NCBI GenBank assembly: GCA_963680875.1
Contig: OY804584.1
Location: 95,810,031 to 95,874,030 of the forward strand
Length of the DNA stretch: 64,000 bases
Direction of reading: 5' to 3'
From: Bathymodiolus brooksi
Taxonomy: Eukaryota; Mollusca; Bivalvia; Mytilida; Modiolidae
Made by a program: the position numbers and the translations under genes
Shown: in pieces, positions 12,501 through 22,500 of the stretch
Position numbering within the stretch: position 1 is the stretch's first letter
How the letters are laid out: each line of letters starts with the position of its first letter
The notes under the pieces: generated by a model
Databases searched by the model: none
What the model was told of the DNA's origin: nothing
The model's input: the letters and a program-made list of their open reading frames with translations, nothing else

Positions 12501-15500
12501 TCACAAAAACCAATCAGAATCCAGCATTCTTATATAAGGTGTAATTATATCTGATATTCAGATATATGTGATATTTCTGCATTTTATTTTGGTGCTGATT
12601 TTCCTTTTAATATTGGATTATATGATAATTTTTTCATTACTTGTGGGTTACTATGCAACTTGTAATGGATATTTTTATTAAACATAAATTAAGGATTTAG
12701 TTTTCATATTTAGACTGAGAAATTAAATACATTTTTAAGCAAGTTTTAAGAATCAGAATGATTTTTGTTTTTTTATCATCTGAATTATATATCAAGGACA
12801 AACATTCAAATTTTATCAGGTAATTTACTGCTAGTTTATTTTCCCCAATAGACTTTTCACAGGATGTTTGAAATTATTTGATATATATTATTAAAATGTA
12901 TGTTATAATATTTACTAATAATATAAGATGGAATCAATATTGGTCATATATAGTAATAAGAGAAGACATATTTTATGAAAAATAGGAAAATGAGAATTGC
13001 TGTTAATAATTTACAATGTACTGTTTGTTATTGCATGTAATGATCACATTACAACTGAATTGTAATTCATAGTTCTGATTAAGAAATACATTAAAAAAAA
13101 AGAGATATTGGACAGATGCACACGAGACAAAATAACATAAAACACTAATATATTGGTTGTCATGACATTGAATGTAATCAGTAATGTAATCGATTACATT
13201 TACAAAGTGATTGTAATTTAATCGATTACATTTGAAAATTGATGTAATCGTAATGTAATGTAATCATGAAAATTGCAAAGTAATTGTAATGTAATCGATT
13301 ACATTTGAAAGTAATTGACCCCAAGTCTGCAAGTAACTACATGTAAATAAATGTATCTACATTTCCTAATCAAATACCCCTATTTTACCTATATGAATAC
13401 ATCATCCATACAGCGCTTATTTACATATTAAAGACATATACAACCATGCATGATATCTACGTCACATGATATCTACATCACTGTATCAGAGTTCATGAAA
13501 TTCCTCAGTCTTCAAGACTCTTGTCAGGCATGACCAACAAAATTTGGGCAAATTTTGCTAAGGGCTGACAAGATTGGTATTTTGCATTGGAAAATTATTG
13601 ACGACTGACATTTTTTTCACTAGGATCACCAATCCCATATGCAATTTCGTGAGCACTGCCATGTTTCATACAACATTAAGGGGCCATAAGGGCCATCTGT
13701 CTTCCTATATTTTATACATTTTTTTATATATTGTAGGTATCATCATTTCCATGATTGTGGCTACAAACTGTTTGTGCCAATAACATTGTGAGAAAAGAGC
13801 CTAACAGACATTTTAGAAGAATATTTTCTATGTGGTGAAGCATATTTCATGAAATTTTCACCAGCTCAAACCAATCTTTACTAGACTTGGACTTACAGCT
13901 AGTGATTTTGCAGCCAGACTGCAAACTAAAATTTGTGGGTCTTAACAATGAAATTATGACTTTACATAGAAAGTCAATGCATATAAAAGAACCAAATACA
14001 CCTAACTTGCAAATATTAACAGAAAATAAATATTTAACAAATCTCCTGAAAAAAACCCTCAAATTCCTCAAGATTTAAAATTCTCAAATGCTTCTGGTCA
14101 CAAAAAACAGAATCAATAGTTTTAATTTGTTAGAAATGAAATAGCTAATCTTATGTAGGAAATTTATTGAGAATGTATTTTTGATGTCAAAGTTTTGGGA
14201 GTTTATTCAAAATATAATCCAACCGATTTCTTTTCAACTTGTTGGTGACACATGAATAAACATTAGCTTAAGCTATTCCAAACATACCCCATCATGGTAT
14301 GATATACTATGCACACAATAAAAGTGGTTATAAGTAGAGATATTCAAATTCAAAATAGCAAAAATCAACAATAGTTCTTGCAATAAAATATGAAAAATTA
14401 AACAGGGATGGTTGACAATTTCACCAACCACAACAAACATGAATCAATTTGGTGGCTCATAACAAACTCAACTCAAGGATCATGCTTAGATAATTTTTCA
14501 CATTTTGTGGATATGACAATATAAAACAAACATAATATATGTATGAAGGCCTTAAAAATTGGACTCCTGCATATTTCACTCTGTAAAATAAATGAAAAAT
14601 ATCAGTGAGTTGTCTCTCTTTATCAAGATTTAAAATAGCCACCCTTTCTTGCTAAGAATTTTCCAAAGAGTACTTCATCATCATTACTCTATCTAAACTG
14701 GGCAAAATAAGTCAATATCAACCATCAATTTATATTGCCACAAGAAAACAAAAAGAAGAAAATGACATCTTAAACCAGTCAAACATCTACATAACATTTC
14801 AGCTTCCATCTCTGATTACACTTGTTGGAAACAAAGGGTTTGCAAAGCACAATATTTTTCTCCAAAATAATACATGCTTGTATAAATGACCATTAACAAA
14901 TAAATGATATAAACATTTTAAAGGTGGTTTATCATTATAGTTTATATGCAATTTATTTCTATTATATTTTTTGTCTGTTTATACCAAGCCAATTTTCAGA
15001 TTTAACATGTGGATATGAAGGCTATCAAGTCATCAACAAACAGGTATAGGAAAATGAACTCGTATACAGAAATATGATAAAAAAAAAATATGTGAACATT
15101 CCTAAAGCCATGTGACGAACATTTACGATGTCATGTGATGAACATTTATGATGTCATGTGATGAACATCCATAATGTCATGTGATGAACATTCATGTCAT
15201 GTGATGAACATCCATAATGTCATGTGATGAACATTCATAATGTCAGGTGATGACAATTCATGTCATGTGACGAACGTTCATAATGTCATGTGACGAAAAT
15301 CCATAACGTCATGTGACGAAAATTCAAAATGTCATGTGACGAACGTTCATAATGTCCAGACCTGTTTACCCCAATTGACACTAAAGAGTAGTATTTGCTC
15401 CAGCTCAGAGTAGTTTGGCAATGTTGAGAGTAGTTTTCGGAAATTGAAAACAATGGTTTCCGATTCATGAGCTGGTGCCATAATGGCATATACACAGTAT

Positions 15501-18500
15501 ATACATACCAAATATCTACCTTAGTTACATGTATCTACTGAAGATTAAAAGTCAACAGGTAGAACAGGTAACGCTAATCTCTTAATTGGCGGTAAAATAT
15601 CAATCGGCGCACAGGTGACCGAGAGCCATAAAATTTAATTCCCACCACCTTGTTTTATGGTCCTTTTTAGGTCTATCACAGTGGGTTTATGTCCGTGATG
15701 ATATGTCTAAAGGATTAAAAATTATGCCTCTCGGAGTGATCAATTACGGTATGTCCCTTTCTGTACAAACGAATTTTGAAAAAACGATGTTTGTTCAAGC
15801 GTAGAATAGTCAGGTTCAAACGTAGGGCGTAATTTACTGTAAAAAAGTGTAGTAAATACGGCAAAAACGTAGTAGTAAACAGGTCTGAATGTCATGTGAC
15901 GAACATCCATAATGTCATGTGATAAACATTCATGATGTCATGTGATGAATGTTCACAATGTGATGTGACGAACATCCATAATGTCATGTGATGAACATTC
16001 ATAATGTCATGTGACAAACATTCATAATGTCATGTGATGAAGATTCATTATGTCATGTGATGAACATTAATAATGTCATGTGATGAACATTCCTCTATTG
16101 TAATGTCATGTGACTGAAATTTTGTAAAAAGTCATGCATCTGTATTTATGATCAAAAGTTCACACTCATGCCATGAAATATCTGCAGTGCTAAGTCATAT
16201 GATACACAAACAACAGGAGAGGAATATAATTAAATTAATGTGGTTCTTTTTCATGTACTCTTTTCTTTGAAATGACAAAATAAAGATAAAGATTTTGGAG
16301 AAACTGTCCACATAGATAAAAGGATGAAACAAAACAGTAGTGTGTATCTCTCAGGTTTGTTTCTTCCAGAACCAGTTCGCTTTTCTACAAGTTTTTTTTA
16401 CCCAAAAATTATATATTCAATTCTTTATAATTTGTTTTGTGTGCTTATACTGGATTTGCCTCCTAGATCCAACCTCCCAAATATTTGTATTTTTGTTTCC
16501 GAAATACTTTTCTGTTCCTTTGTTACAACAAATTTATAGAAAATAGATGTAAGATATATTTTGTCCTAAATTGTTTGGTTTCAAATTTGTCTTGCGGAGT
16601 CACGATTTTCCAAATAAAGAGATAAAATGTATTAACAAAATAAGTATTTTTAAGTGCTCTAGGAACATTTATTTCATACAATTTTTTATTCTGAAAAAGC
16701 ACATGAAAATTGAAATAAAAATAGTGTAACAACAAAAGGAAAATAGATACAACAATTATATACAATATTTATGAAAATATAAATAAAGGAAGATAACTGA
16801 GAACTGCAGATACGACGACCAGACCTACCTATCATGTCAGGAGAAATTCCCTCCCCTGATGAAATACAAAGTATTGATGTAAGTTTGACACTCTATACTA
16901 TCAGTATTATCTCTATATATCTAAAGTAGGAAAAAAAGCTAGGAAATGTGCAGAATTGTTGGTGTATTCTAGTAGAAGATTCTAAAAGATTGTTGTAATT
17001 ATGCTGCATTTTTTTGTGCCATCAGTATGTAATTTGAAGCACAGCAATTTATATATGTGCATAGTATTGATCAATCTGATAGATACTGACTTACCTCGTA
17101 CAAAAAAATGTTTTAAGATTCTGTGATGTTTTGTTTGTTGCATATTTACATGTATGTATATAGTTTTTTAAGAGCATAAATCATGAAGGTATATCCAGAA
17201 CATGTTTTAATTAATATATACAGTGTAACCTATCACATCAGATCTTCCTTGGGAGCAGCTTTAATGTTCGGAATAGACAAGTGTTCACTTTATACAGGTT
17301 AAATTAACAAAAATTTCCTGCATTGGGACTTTATTTAAAGCTCCGTTTATTCTGAAATCCATTTAATTCAGGATTCAGTTTAGACAGGTGTCACTGCATA
17401 ACAGAATATCTTGTGTAAAAACTTGTACTAAAATCTACTACTACACAAAATGAAAATTTTTAACTTTCTACAAAGTAAATGTGTAAAATCGGTCCGAGGT
17501 GAGGAAACTACCTTTTTCTGACTCATAGACCAAGACTGTTTTTTCTATTAAAAGATTAGTCTTGCCCATGTTATGTTGAAGTATTGACTTTTATATCTTT
17601 TATCCACCTATACATATATTTAACAAATTATGATACAATAGAACCTAGTCATGTCAAAATTAAAGTGACCAATGATTTCACACCAATATGACAGTGTTTT
17701 TACCTCACACAAGATTCCATTGTAAATACTATTAAGCATTATTTTCTAAGAAAAGCTTGTACATCATAAGACGGTGTACAGTAAGAAATGAGAAGACTAA
17801 GATTACAAACAAACCTGGTGTTGCCGGAGCCTCTTCTTCATCCAGTAAGCGTATTTCTAGGTCAACATTCTTGGCTAGATGATATTCTGGCTTTTTCATC
17901 TGTTTCATACATTTCTTTATAAAACCAACATAATCTGTAAAAAAAATTAGGCCAAGTAAAATTGATTGTTGGTTTCCCCTAACATAGGAAAATTTTTAAA
18001 GGCAGCCAGTTTTTTTTTTTTTTTCAATTTTCAAGAGATATTCCAAATCAGGGTTTTGCTATCTTTCCCATGGAGGTCAGAAAATATATCATAAAGGCTT
18101 TTGCTATGCAAACAATTTTGCATCACTCTTATTTCATTTGGTAAATGCGAACATTTCTGTAAATGATTTTAATGAACAGCCAGAATGGTTCCACTGGGCA
18201 CACCGGCAGTGGTCATTTTATACATACTGTACGTCATGTACACGTTTTGAATCATGGTCATTTTACCGATATCGTAAGCGCTTTGGCGATCTAGATCAAT
18301 GACCTTGACATGTGGAAAAACATTGAAAAAGACACGACTGAAATTGTTAACGATAACAAAAATCTCCATATCACTGAGTTAGAAGACACACGGCCGGTGT
18401 TTATTTTATTTTATTTATTAGTAATAAAAGATAACGACCCGGCAGTAAAAATTTGACCCGGTCGGGTTAGGGGAAACCGACAATCATTTTCTCATGGCTT

Positions 18501-21500
18501 ATCGTTAATTTTTTTAACCAATTTTGTTTCCAATAGTTCTTATTCTACAGAATTACAGCAATTATGAATGTTGGACTATAGATCAAGACTTGATCTACTT
18601 TTAAAAAGATGTTATACTTCTGTAAATTTCTTTGAAATCTTTGTAAAGTGAGTGCACTTTTTGTGAATTCAATAGGAAATAATTTTTAGGTATTTCAAAA
18701 ATCATTAGTTTCCATGGAAACTTTGGGATGAAATGTTGCAGAAGAAATCAAGAGTACCTACAGAAAACAACAAATCATGTCAAGTGACAAAACTATTACA
18801 TAAGGCTGTATTGTGTACACCTCGACGTGTGGCACCAATCAAATTGACAACATTGGTGATAAATACGATATTAAAATGTTCACAAAGGGAAGGCTAAGGC
18901 TATGGTGTTTAACGCCACTTTCAACAATATTTCAGTTATATCGGTGGAGGAAACCGGATTACCAGGAAAAATTAACCGACCTGCCGCAAGTCACTGACAA
19001 ACTTTATCACATAATGTTGTAGTAGGTACATCTCACCTGAGCGGGTGCAAACTCACAACGTTAGTGGTATAGGCACTGATTGCATAGGTAGTTGAAAATC
19101 CAACTACCATATGATCATGACCATGACAGTGCCTCTGTTCACAAAGGTGATGTCATTTAAAAGTCTACATACAAATTACCTCTTGGGAAGTTCTGTGGTC
19201 GTACCAATTCTTTAAAAAATTCATATGCTGTAGTAACTTGTTCCAGATAATCTGTTCCATCCACATACCAGAATTTTAACCGACGACTTTCCTATAAAAA
19301 ATGGCTTAAAATTAAATTTATATATTTAAAATGTAATTTCTATTCTAATTTCTCTGACATCACACCATTGTTCATTATTAAAAATCCATTTTTTTCTTTT
19401 GATCTTGTGAATTTATACTTTAACCTTTTAACATATTAGCATTAAACAAACGTTCGTAATATTTTGGCACCTGATAGAATCAAACACCTGGTGGGACTTT
19501 CAAAATCTACTTCAATTTTTAAAACTTCCACCTTACCACCAAGCCTTGGTGATCACACTAGTATACTACCTAATTCATATATATGACTCTTGGTGGAGTC
19601 TGTGTTGCTCATTTTTTTTATTTTCTGTGTTGTGTTTTGTTTGTCTTCATCCTGTGTCTTGTGTGCTCAATGTTGCCTGTGTCTCTGGATTGTCCATTCT
19701 TGATTGCTCTTCCGGTTTTCTCTAATGCTTATTTGATATGGGAGCAGTTTGTGATACATTTGTTGATAGTGATGACAATTACTTAAGAGATAATTGCACT
19801 GTATTTGAAGTTTGGCTGGCATCAATTGTTGATTCGATGGCTGCCAACTGAGTTTAGTGCCAAAAATGTAAGTACAGTATACAGAGCTCCAGATAATTTT
19901 TAAGTCCAAAGGGTAATTACCCCCTACTTTTGAAAATGATGGATATTTGCATATTTCCTTTGCACTGTTGTACTCTCTACTTCAGAAAAGATTGCTTACA
20001 TGTACACTTTTAAAATTATGTTTGACTTTGACACAAATGTTATTCAATAAACGCAGGATGCAAGTGAAATGTATATCTCTGTTTAATTTGACACGATTGT
20101 GTCATGTTTATTAATAAAATGTTGTAAATATTTTGTTTTTTGCTCGTCGACTTCGGCAGTTTTCACAGCCGTGTTGACAATGTCATCAATGATTCCTTTA
20201 ACTATACTGTCACTAGACACAGATGAAACTGTCAGGAACTTAAGTATATAATTTTCCGTAGCGCTCTTATTCATGTTCTTGCTCATTTTCAACGAACAAC
20301 GTGTTCCCAAAATTACTTTCGTTTTAGTTCTTACTTATTACGTAAAACCGCATTTATTTGTAATATTGACCGCGATTGGATGATTTATCATAAACATCCA
20401 ATCAGATCTCTTTTCACATCGATGCTTAGAAAGGCAAGCTTTCGGTACCCCTTGGATGTATACGCTCTCTCCCAATCGTAACTACTCGGCCATTCTCGCT
20501 ACCCTGTAATTGCAGGGTAGCCAAAATGGCCGAGTAGTTACGATTGCACTCTCTCCTTCGAAAAGTATAAAGGGAAGTAATTACGGGAAATTTCTCAAAG
20601 ACAAAAATGTATTGTTACGTACACGACTGTACAAGTACGCTCCGAATTTGGAAAGTTTGCTTACACAGCAATATGTATGCGTAATGTGTACACTCTGATC
20701 TGATAATACATGCGTTTTTACTCGTTTTCATAGCTTAAAAAATGCAAATATGCAGCTTATCTGGAGCTCTGAGTATACATGTGATATTACACAATAGTCA
20801 AACGGTCACCTTTTTGCTGTCCTGCTAAAGAAAATTTCATATGAATTGAACCCCTTTTAAGAGGTCACCTGTCTTATGAGGCCACCTTTTCTTTGTCCAA
20901 AAGGTGACCTCTTAATACAGGTTTGACTGTATTCTATAAAATTGTACAAACCACATGATGTTTTCCAGTTTTCTGATCAACCAAGAAACAATTAAATCCT
21001 ATCTGTAACTGTGGTCTGCCGTAGGAATCTAAATCTCCTAAAAAAAAAAGTTTGGTAATCAAAGTCATTTATTTTATTTTTTTAATCATCCATTATCTAA
21101 CATATATATAGTATATGTGTATAGTTAGGTATAACATTAATTACATTATACATAAACACAAATGAAAAACCATTTTATTATCTTAGCTTGCCACTATTTG
21201 TTCTGATGCCAAAAAGACTACAATTCTGAGTGAGTGAGTGAGTGAGTGAGTGATTGTTTCATGCCAAATAAGCAATTTTTCAGCTATATCATGTCGAGAA
21301 AAAGTTACAATAAATGATATGATGATGATGTCCTCTTTGTACTAGACCAACACACTTAGTTGTATTTTTATAGTGCTAGCTCACTGAAACAACACGCCAC
21401 TCCACTTGGGCAAATGATCCAGATTCCTAGCCAACCAGTTTTTGCTCTTTATCCTTAACTAAAAATTGGCACGTGCTTATCAAATAAGCAGCAAAAACCA

Positions 21501-22480
21501 ATTTCATAGTCTTTGGTTTGACCCAATCATGATACTCGATCTTTAGTTTTATGTGTAATGTTTGGTAGATAGTTGGTTGCCATTGTGTTGTCTGTCCTTC
21601 GATTTTCGGATTCCGATTACCCCTTTGGCATCTTCAAACTCTTCTTATCACACTCGTGGCAAGCAAGCTAACTTTTTCACCATCAATACAGTTTTATGAC
21701 AATTCTGACAACATACCTTGTGCCTGTTTGTTGACAACAAATCCTTTATTTTTACCGTCACCCACATGTTCTGCAGCTGATTCATCAACTTCTCCCTTCT
21801 TTTTCTTCTCAATGCGGATATGTGTTGTCTTCCCCTTTTTTGTTGGAGTCATAACAATCTCTGGAAATTATCAACTTGAATCTTGATCAACATGTTTTTG
21901 GAGGGGGGGGGGGGTTTATCGTACAAAAATCATTCATTTTATTTGTTTATTAAACAACTACAAATGCGAATGTAATGGTGAAAAATACCAAAAATAATAA
22001 ATACAGAACTATATTACAGTCAGAACATAGCATGATAAATCACTGTGACAGACGTATCACTCTTCTTGGTGATTTGGATATATCTTTGTTTTAAGAAATA
22101 TATACATGCGTTTCAATCTCACTGCTGACTTCAATATCATTTATTTCTGTTTCATTTTAATATGTTATTTCTTGTCAAAATGATACTTATATCTTTGTGT
22201 GTGTGTGTTTTGGTTTATTTATTTTTTATCTTTTTTTTTTTGGAGGAGGAGGTGGTCATGTACAGTGAAGCCCATTATTTGTATATGCATCCACAATGTA
22301 TATCTTCAAAAGAGTTTACTATAAAATGATTTAGGATCAATTCTATAATACAATGTTTAATTGTACAAGAAAAACAAGTTTCATTCTAACTATTCTTTTT
22401 GTTATTTTACATTTTTTAAAGAATGAAAAAAAAATCAGCAAAAAATTCAATAACTAACCTTCTTTCACTTCATCAGCCAT
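218..22480 (-). CDS. Multi-exon gene, unrecognised protein (~273-291 aa)
   Basis: Gene model built by eye from splice sites and phase. Coding exons in transcript order are 22459-22480, 21717-21860, 20952-21037, 19180-19291, 17815-17934, cassettes 16829-16855 and 10140-10166, then 5828-5936, 1111-1200 and 218-503. All introns are GT-AG and all junction phases agree. The product starts [18 protein letters not shown], has a lysine-rich segment (about residues 18-30), a mixed segment with [18 protein letters not shown] and [12 protein letters not shown] (about 56-100) that looks folded, an acidic linker, a helical stretch with [19 protein letters not shown] (about 197-215) and a Ser/Asp-rich acidic patch ([17 protein letters not shown]). 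There is no signal peptide or membrane segment, so it is probably nuclear or cytosolic. I do not recognise the family; the helical stretch could be part of a small helix-turn-helix or winged-helix domain, but that is a guess. I am confident that a gene is here and not confident about its name. Confidence 0.8.
504..1110. other. Last intron, little structure
   Basis: Intron sequence with no coding signal. The only pattern seen is a short inverted pair at about 975-1010 (GTATACCCCC near the left, GGGGGTATA near the right), a motif that recurs at 45540-45580. Confidence 0.5.
1111..1200 (-). CDS. Coding exon (acidic segment)
   Basis: 90 bp, acceptor CTTACAG and donor GTTTGT, phase 2-2. It encodes [13 protein letters not shown] followed by a Ser/Asp cluster and FEPSFNFTL. 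The acidic serines resemble a casein-kinase-2-type phosphorylation patch (inference). Confidence 0.8.
1900..3740. repeat. Three-copy degenerate repeat, ~400-bp period
   Basis: The phrases ACTTACAGGATCCAAACTAAA and TTTAAATAGAAAGC recur near 2010/2730, 3090/3125 and 3485/3525. Each copy continues through CATACTGATTTTCC and AACTTGTTTGCAT-like text. The first copy is split by an unrelated repeat (2033-2707). Confidence 0.7.
2033..2707. repeat. Internally tandem repeat (~150-bp unit, 4 copies)
   Basis: Four copies of a unit containing TTGACCTTTGACTTTGAAAA, GTATGTACCAAGTTTGGTCA and GGATGTTGATTCTAGAGTGT. It begins near GCATGGCGTATCCCCTTG and ends near CTTCGTTGGCGAGGGGATAA, so the ends are weakly complementary (TATCCCC / GGGGATA). 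It interrupts the first copy of the surrounding 400-bp repeat. Probably a mobile element with internal repeats. Confidence 0.65.
4047..4138 (-). CDS. Possible alternative first exon
   Basis: On the minus strand an ATG at 4138 opens 30 codons ([10 protein letters not shown]...) and ends in AG before a good donor GTAAGC. It finishes in phase 2 and would splice in frame to the exon at 1111-1200, giving a shorter product without the N-terminal two thirds. No TATA box is seen upstream. Phase agreement alone has a one-in-three chance of being luck, so this is tentative. Confidence 0.3.
4575..4920 (+). repeat. Dispersed repeat copy
   Basis: Shares with 21255-21540 the phrases GAGCAATTTTTCAACTATAT, CCACTCCACT, TTTGCTCTTACTCCTTA and ACCAATTTTATAGTCTTTG, in the same order. 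A shorter copy lies at 23400-23490. Short interspersed element of unknown class. Confidence 0.5.
5234..5625. mobile_element. PIF/Harbinger-like MITE, 392 bp
   Basis: Terminal inverted repeats begin GGCCAAAAAAAAATATATGT and end ...ACACACATATTTTTTTTTTTGGCC, with about 35 bp of pairing (inside them GTGTTTACTGTCAC / GTGACCGTAAACAC). Both sides are flanked by TAA (5231-5233 and 5626-5628). A 3-bp TAA target duplication is typical of PIF/Harbinger. No transposase is present. Confidence 0.78.
5828..5936 (-). CDS. Coding exon (helical segment)
   Basis: 109 bp, acceptor CAATTAACAG and donor GTAATT, phase 1 in and 2 out. It encodes [19 protein letters not shown] and then [16 protein letters not shown], a strongly helical amphipathic pattern. 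This exon fixes the frame for the downstream exons. Confidence 0.82.
6464..6591. repeat. Two-copy tandem duplication, 71-bp period
   Basis: The phrase ACATGAAGAAACTGTTTG followed by CTGGTCATAACAAGATTCTG occurs twice with few changes. It sits inside the intron at about 6.5 kb; the open frame across it is not a gene. Confidence 0.7.
6600..9280. other. Intron, no supported element
   Basis: AT-rich intron sequence. A 50-bp exon-like segment at 8242-8291 is discussed under rejected items. At 8960-9120 there is text (GTACCGGGTACTTTTACCC) that recurs at 28340-28400, so a low-copy dispersed repeat is likely. Confidence 0.4.
9283..9808. repeat. 44-bp satellite, 12 copies
   Basis: Twelve near-identical copies of a 44-bp unit containing CCCAATCAAAAGTGATGAGC and GTAACTCACCTAGTTGACAA. 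Copies differ essentially at one position (CCCG or CCTG); the order reads C C T C T T C C T C C C. Such uniformity implies recent expansion or homogenisation. Confidence 0.95.
10140..10166 (-). CDS. 27-nt cassette microexon b
   Basis: 27 bases between acceptor TTAATGTCAG and donor GTAAGT, phase 1-1, encoding RSDAEDYF plus a split Gly. It has the same length and phase as microexon a, and a strong consensus donor. Confidence 0.6.
12021..12156. repeat. Large hairpin, ~42-bp arms
   Basis: Left arm 12021-12063 and right arm 12114-12156 are near-perfect reverse complements around a 50-bp spacer (core CATGTTTGGGAGGGGTATTT). The spacer contains CCCGAGCCGAAAGGCGAGGG, itself partly self-complementary. 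Confidence 0.85.
12271..12437. repeat. Tandem pair, 83-bp period
   Basis: ATAAAACGCACAACTGATAA ... GTCTCGGTGAAGGGTAAAAA occurs twice in direct orientation, at 12271 and 12354. Confidence 0.85.
13340..15100. other. Intron, nothing recognised
   Basis: AT-rich sequence in which I see no splice-flanked coding segment, inverted ends or tandem structure. Confidence 0.4.
15109..16115. repeat. 23-bp satellite, interrupted
   Basis: Repeats of about 23 bp built on AATGTCATGTGATGAACATT. The array runs 15109-15356, is split by a 531-bp transposon, and resumes at 15888-16115. Confidence 0.9.
15357..15887. mobile_element. 531-bp TIR element inside the satellite
   Basis: Perfect 13-bp inverted ends CAGACCTGTTTAC / GTAAACAGGTCTG, flanked by the 6-bp duplication AATGTC (15351-15356 and 15888-15893). 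Inside there is no open frame of note. Non-autonomous DNA transposon of the CAG...CTG type. Confidence 0.88.
16829..16855 (-). CDS. 27-nt cassette microexon a
   Basis: 27 bases between acceptor TATTTCATCAG and donor GTAGGT, phase 1-1, encoding EGISPDMI plus a split Gly. Length is a multiple of three and the phases match both neighbours, so it can be skipped without a frameshift. Confidence 0.6.
17815..17934 (-). CDS. Coding exon 5
   Basis: 120 bp, acceptor TTTTTTTACAG and donor GTTTGT, phase 1-1. It gives 39 codons including [19 protein letters not shown] and ends in an acidic run ([11 protein letters not shown]). It can join directly to either 27-nt exon or to the exon at 5828-5936 without changing frame. 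Confidence 0.82.
18889..19136 (-). mobile_element. tRNA-derived SINE with 11-bp target duplication
   Basis: Reads on the minus strand: tRNA-like head, a body with AACATTATGTGATAAAGTTT, the bivalve-type tail TTTCCTCCACCGATATAACT and TTGTTGAAAGTGGCGTTAAA. Flanked by GTTCACAAAGG at 18878-18888 and 19137-19147. Confidence 0.85.
19180..19291 (-). CDS. Coding exon 4
   Basis: 112 bp, acceptor TTTTTATAG and donor GTAATT, phase 0 in and 1 out. It gives 37 codons including [16 protein letters not shown] and [16 protein letters not shown]. This is one of the most protein-like stretches in the window. Confidence 0.82.
20083..20310 (-). CDS. Small ORF carried by the 890-bp element
   Basis: 75 codons from 20310, or 67 from the second ATG ([17 protein letters not shown]). 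Composition is soluble and helix-prone ([37 protein letters not shown]) rather than the Phe/Ile/Leu-rich noise of other short frames here. It matches no transposase I know and is too short for one. An accessory protein of the element or a captured host exon are both possible. Confidence 0.4.
   Translation of the reverse strand: MGTRCSLKMSKNMNKSATENYILKFLTVSSVSSDSIVKGIIDDIVNTAVKTAEVDEQKTKYLQHFINKHDTIVSN
20473..20546. repeat. 37-bp-arm hairpin, almost no loop
   Basis: The left arm begins CAATCGTAACTACTCGGCCA and the right arm ends TGGCCGAGTAGTTACGATTG; the centre lies at 20509/20510. I count three mismatches over 37 pairs. Inside is GCTACCCTG / CAGGGTAGC. Confidence 0.92.
20797..20932. mobile_element. 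pogo-type MITE copy
   Basis: Right end ACAGGTTTGACTGTA matches the CAGTCAAACCTGT inverted end seen at 23811, 29950, 51955 and 55357. The left end (TAGTCAAACGGTCACC) is eroded. TA borders suggest a Tc1/mariner/pogo target. Confidence 0.65.
20952..21037 (-). CDS. Coding exon 3
   Basis: 86 bp with a long polypyrimidine acceptor and donor GTTTGT. It enters in phase 1 and leaves in phase 0, with 28 codons beginning [17 protein letters not shown]. The mix of aromatic, charged and hydrophobic residues is typical of a folded domain. Confidence 0.8.
21255..21540 (+). repeat. Dispersed repeat copy
   Basis: Second copy of the family at 4575-4920, preceded by a (GAGT)n microsatellite at about 21230-21253. 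Confidence 0.5.
21540..21648 (-). repeat. Penelope-type 3'-tail fragment
   Basis: Read on the minus strand it contains GAAGAGTTTGAAGATGCC and GAAGGACAGACAACACAATG, the signature also found at 33590, 41026, 50641 (reverse) and in the 60948-62077 array. Confidence 0.6.
21717..21860 (-). CDS. Coding exon 2 (lysine-rich)
   Basis: 144 bp between acceptor TTTCCAG and donor GTATGT. It carries 47 whole codons in phase 1-1 and encodes a basic segment ([13 protein letters not shown]) followed by a Gly/Asn/Lys stretch. The opposite strand is also open here but has no splice support. Confidence 0.78.
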
Positions 22481-22500
22481 CTTTGTGCTGGTATTCTATG
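22459..22500 (-). CDS. First coding exon
   Basis: Start codon ATG reads on the minus strand at 22480-22478; 22 coding bases follow (MADEVKE plus one base, phase 1) before the donor GTTAGT. Upstream on the minus strand ATAATTTCAG ends at 22501, so 22481-22500 may be 5' UTR spliced from a further non-coding exon that I could not locate. Confidence 0.72.

Larger units (their letters stand above)
11214..13329. mobile_element. hAT-like non-autonomous element, ~2.1 kb
   Basis: The left end CAGACATGAGGTAATC and the right end ...AATTGACCCCAAGTCTG are imperfect inverted repeats. The sub-terminal zones are crowded with TGTAATCGATTACA-type motifs on both sides. The 5' 250 bp recurs at 51440-51690. No transposase frame is seen. 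The target duplication is unclear. Holds a strong hairpin (12021-12156) and an 83-bp tandem pair. Confidence 0.65.
19882..20771. mobile_element. 890-bp TIR element with small ORF and hairpin
   Basis: Ends CAGAGCTCCAGATAA / TTATCTGGAGCTCTG, flanked by the 6-bp duplication AGTATA (19876-19881 and 20772-20777). Carries a 75-codon minus-strand ORF and a 74-bp hairpin. It lies in the gene-1 intron between 19291 and 20952. Confidence 0.85.
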
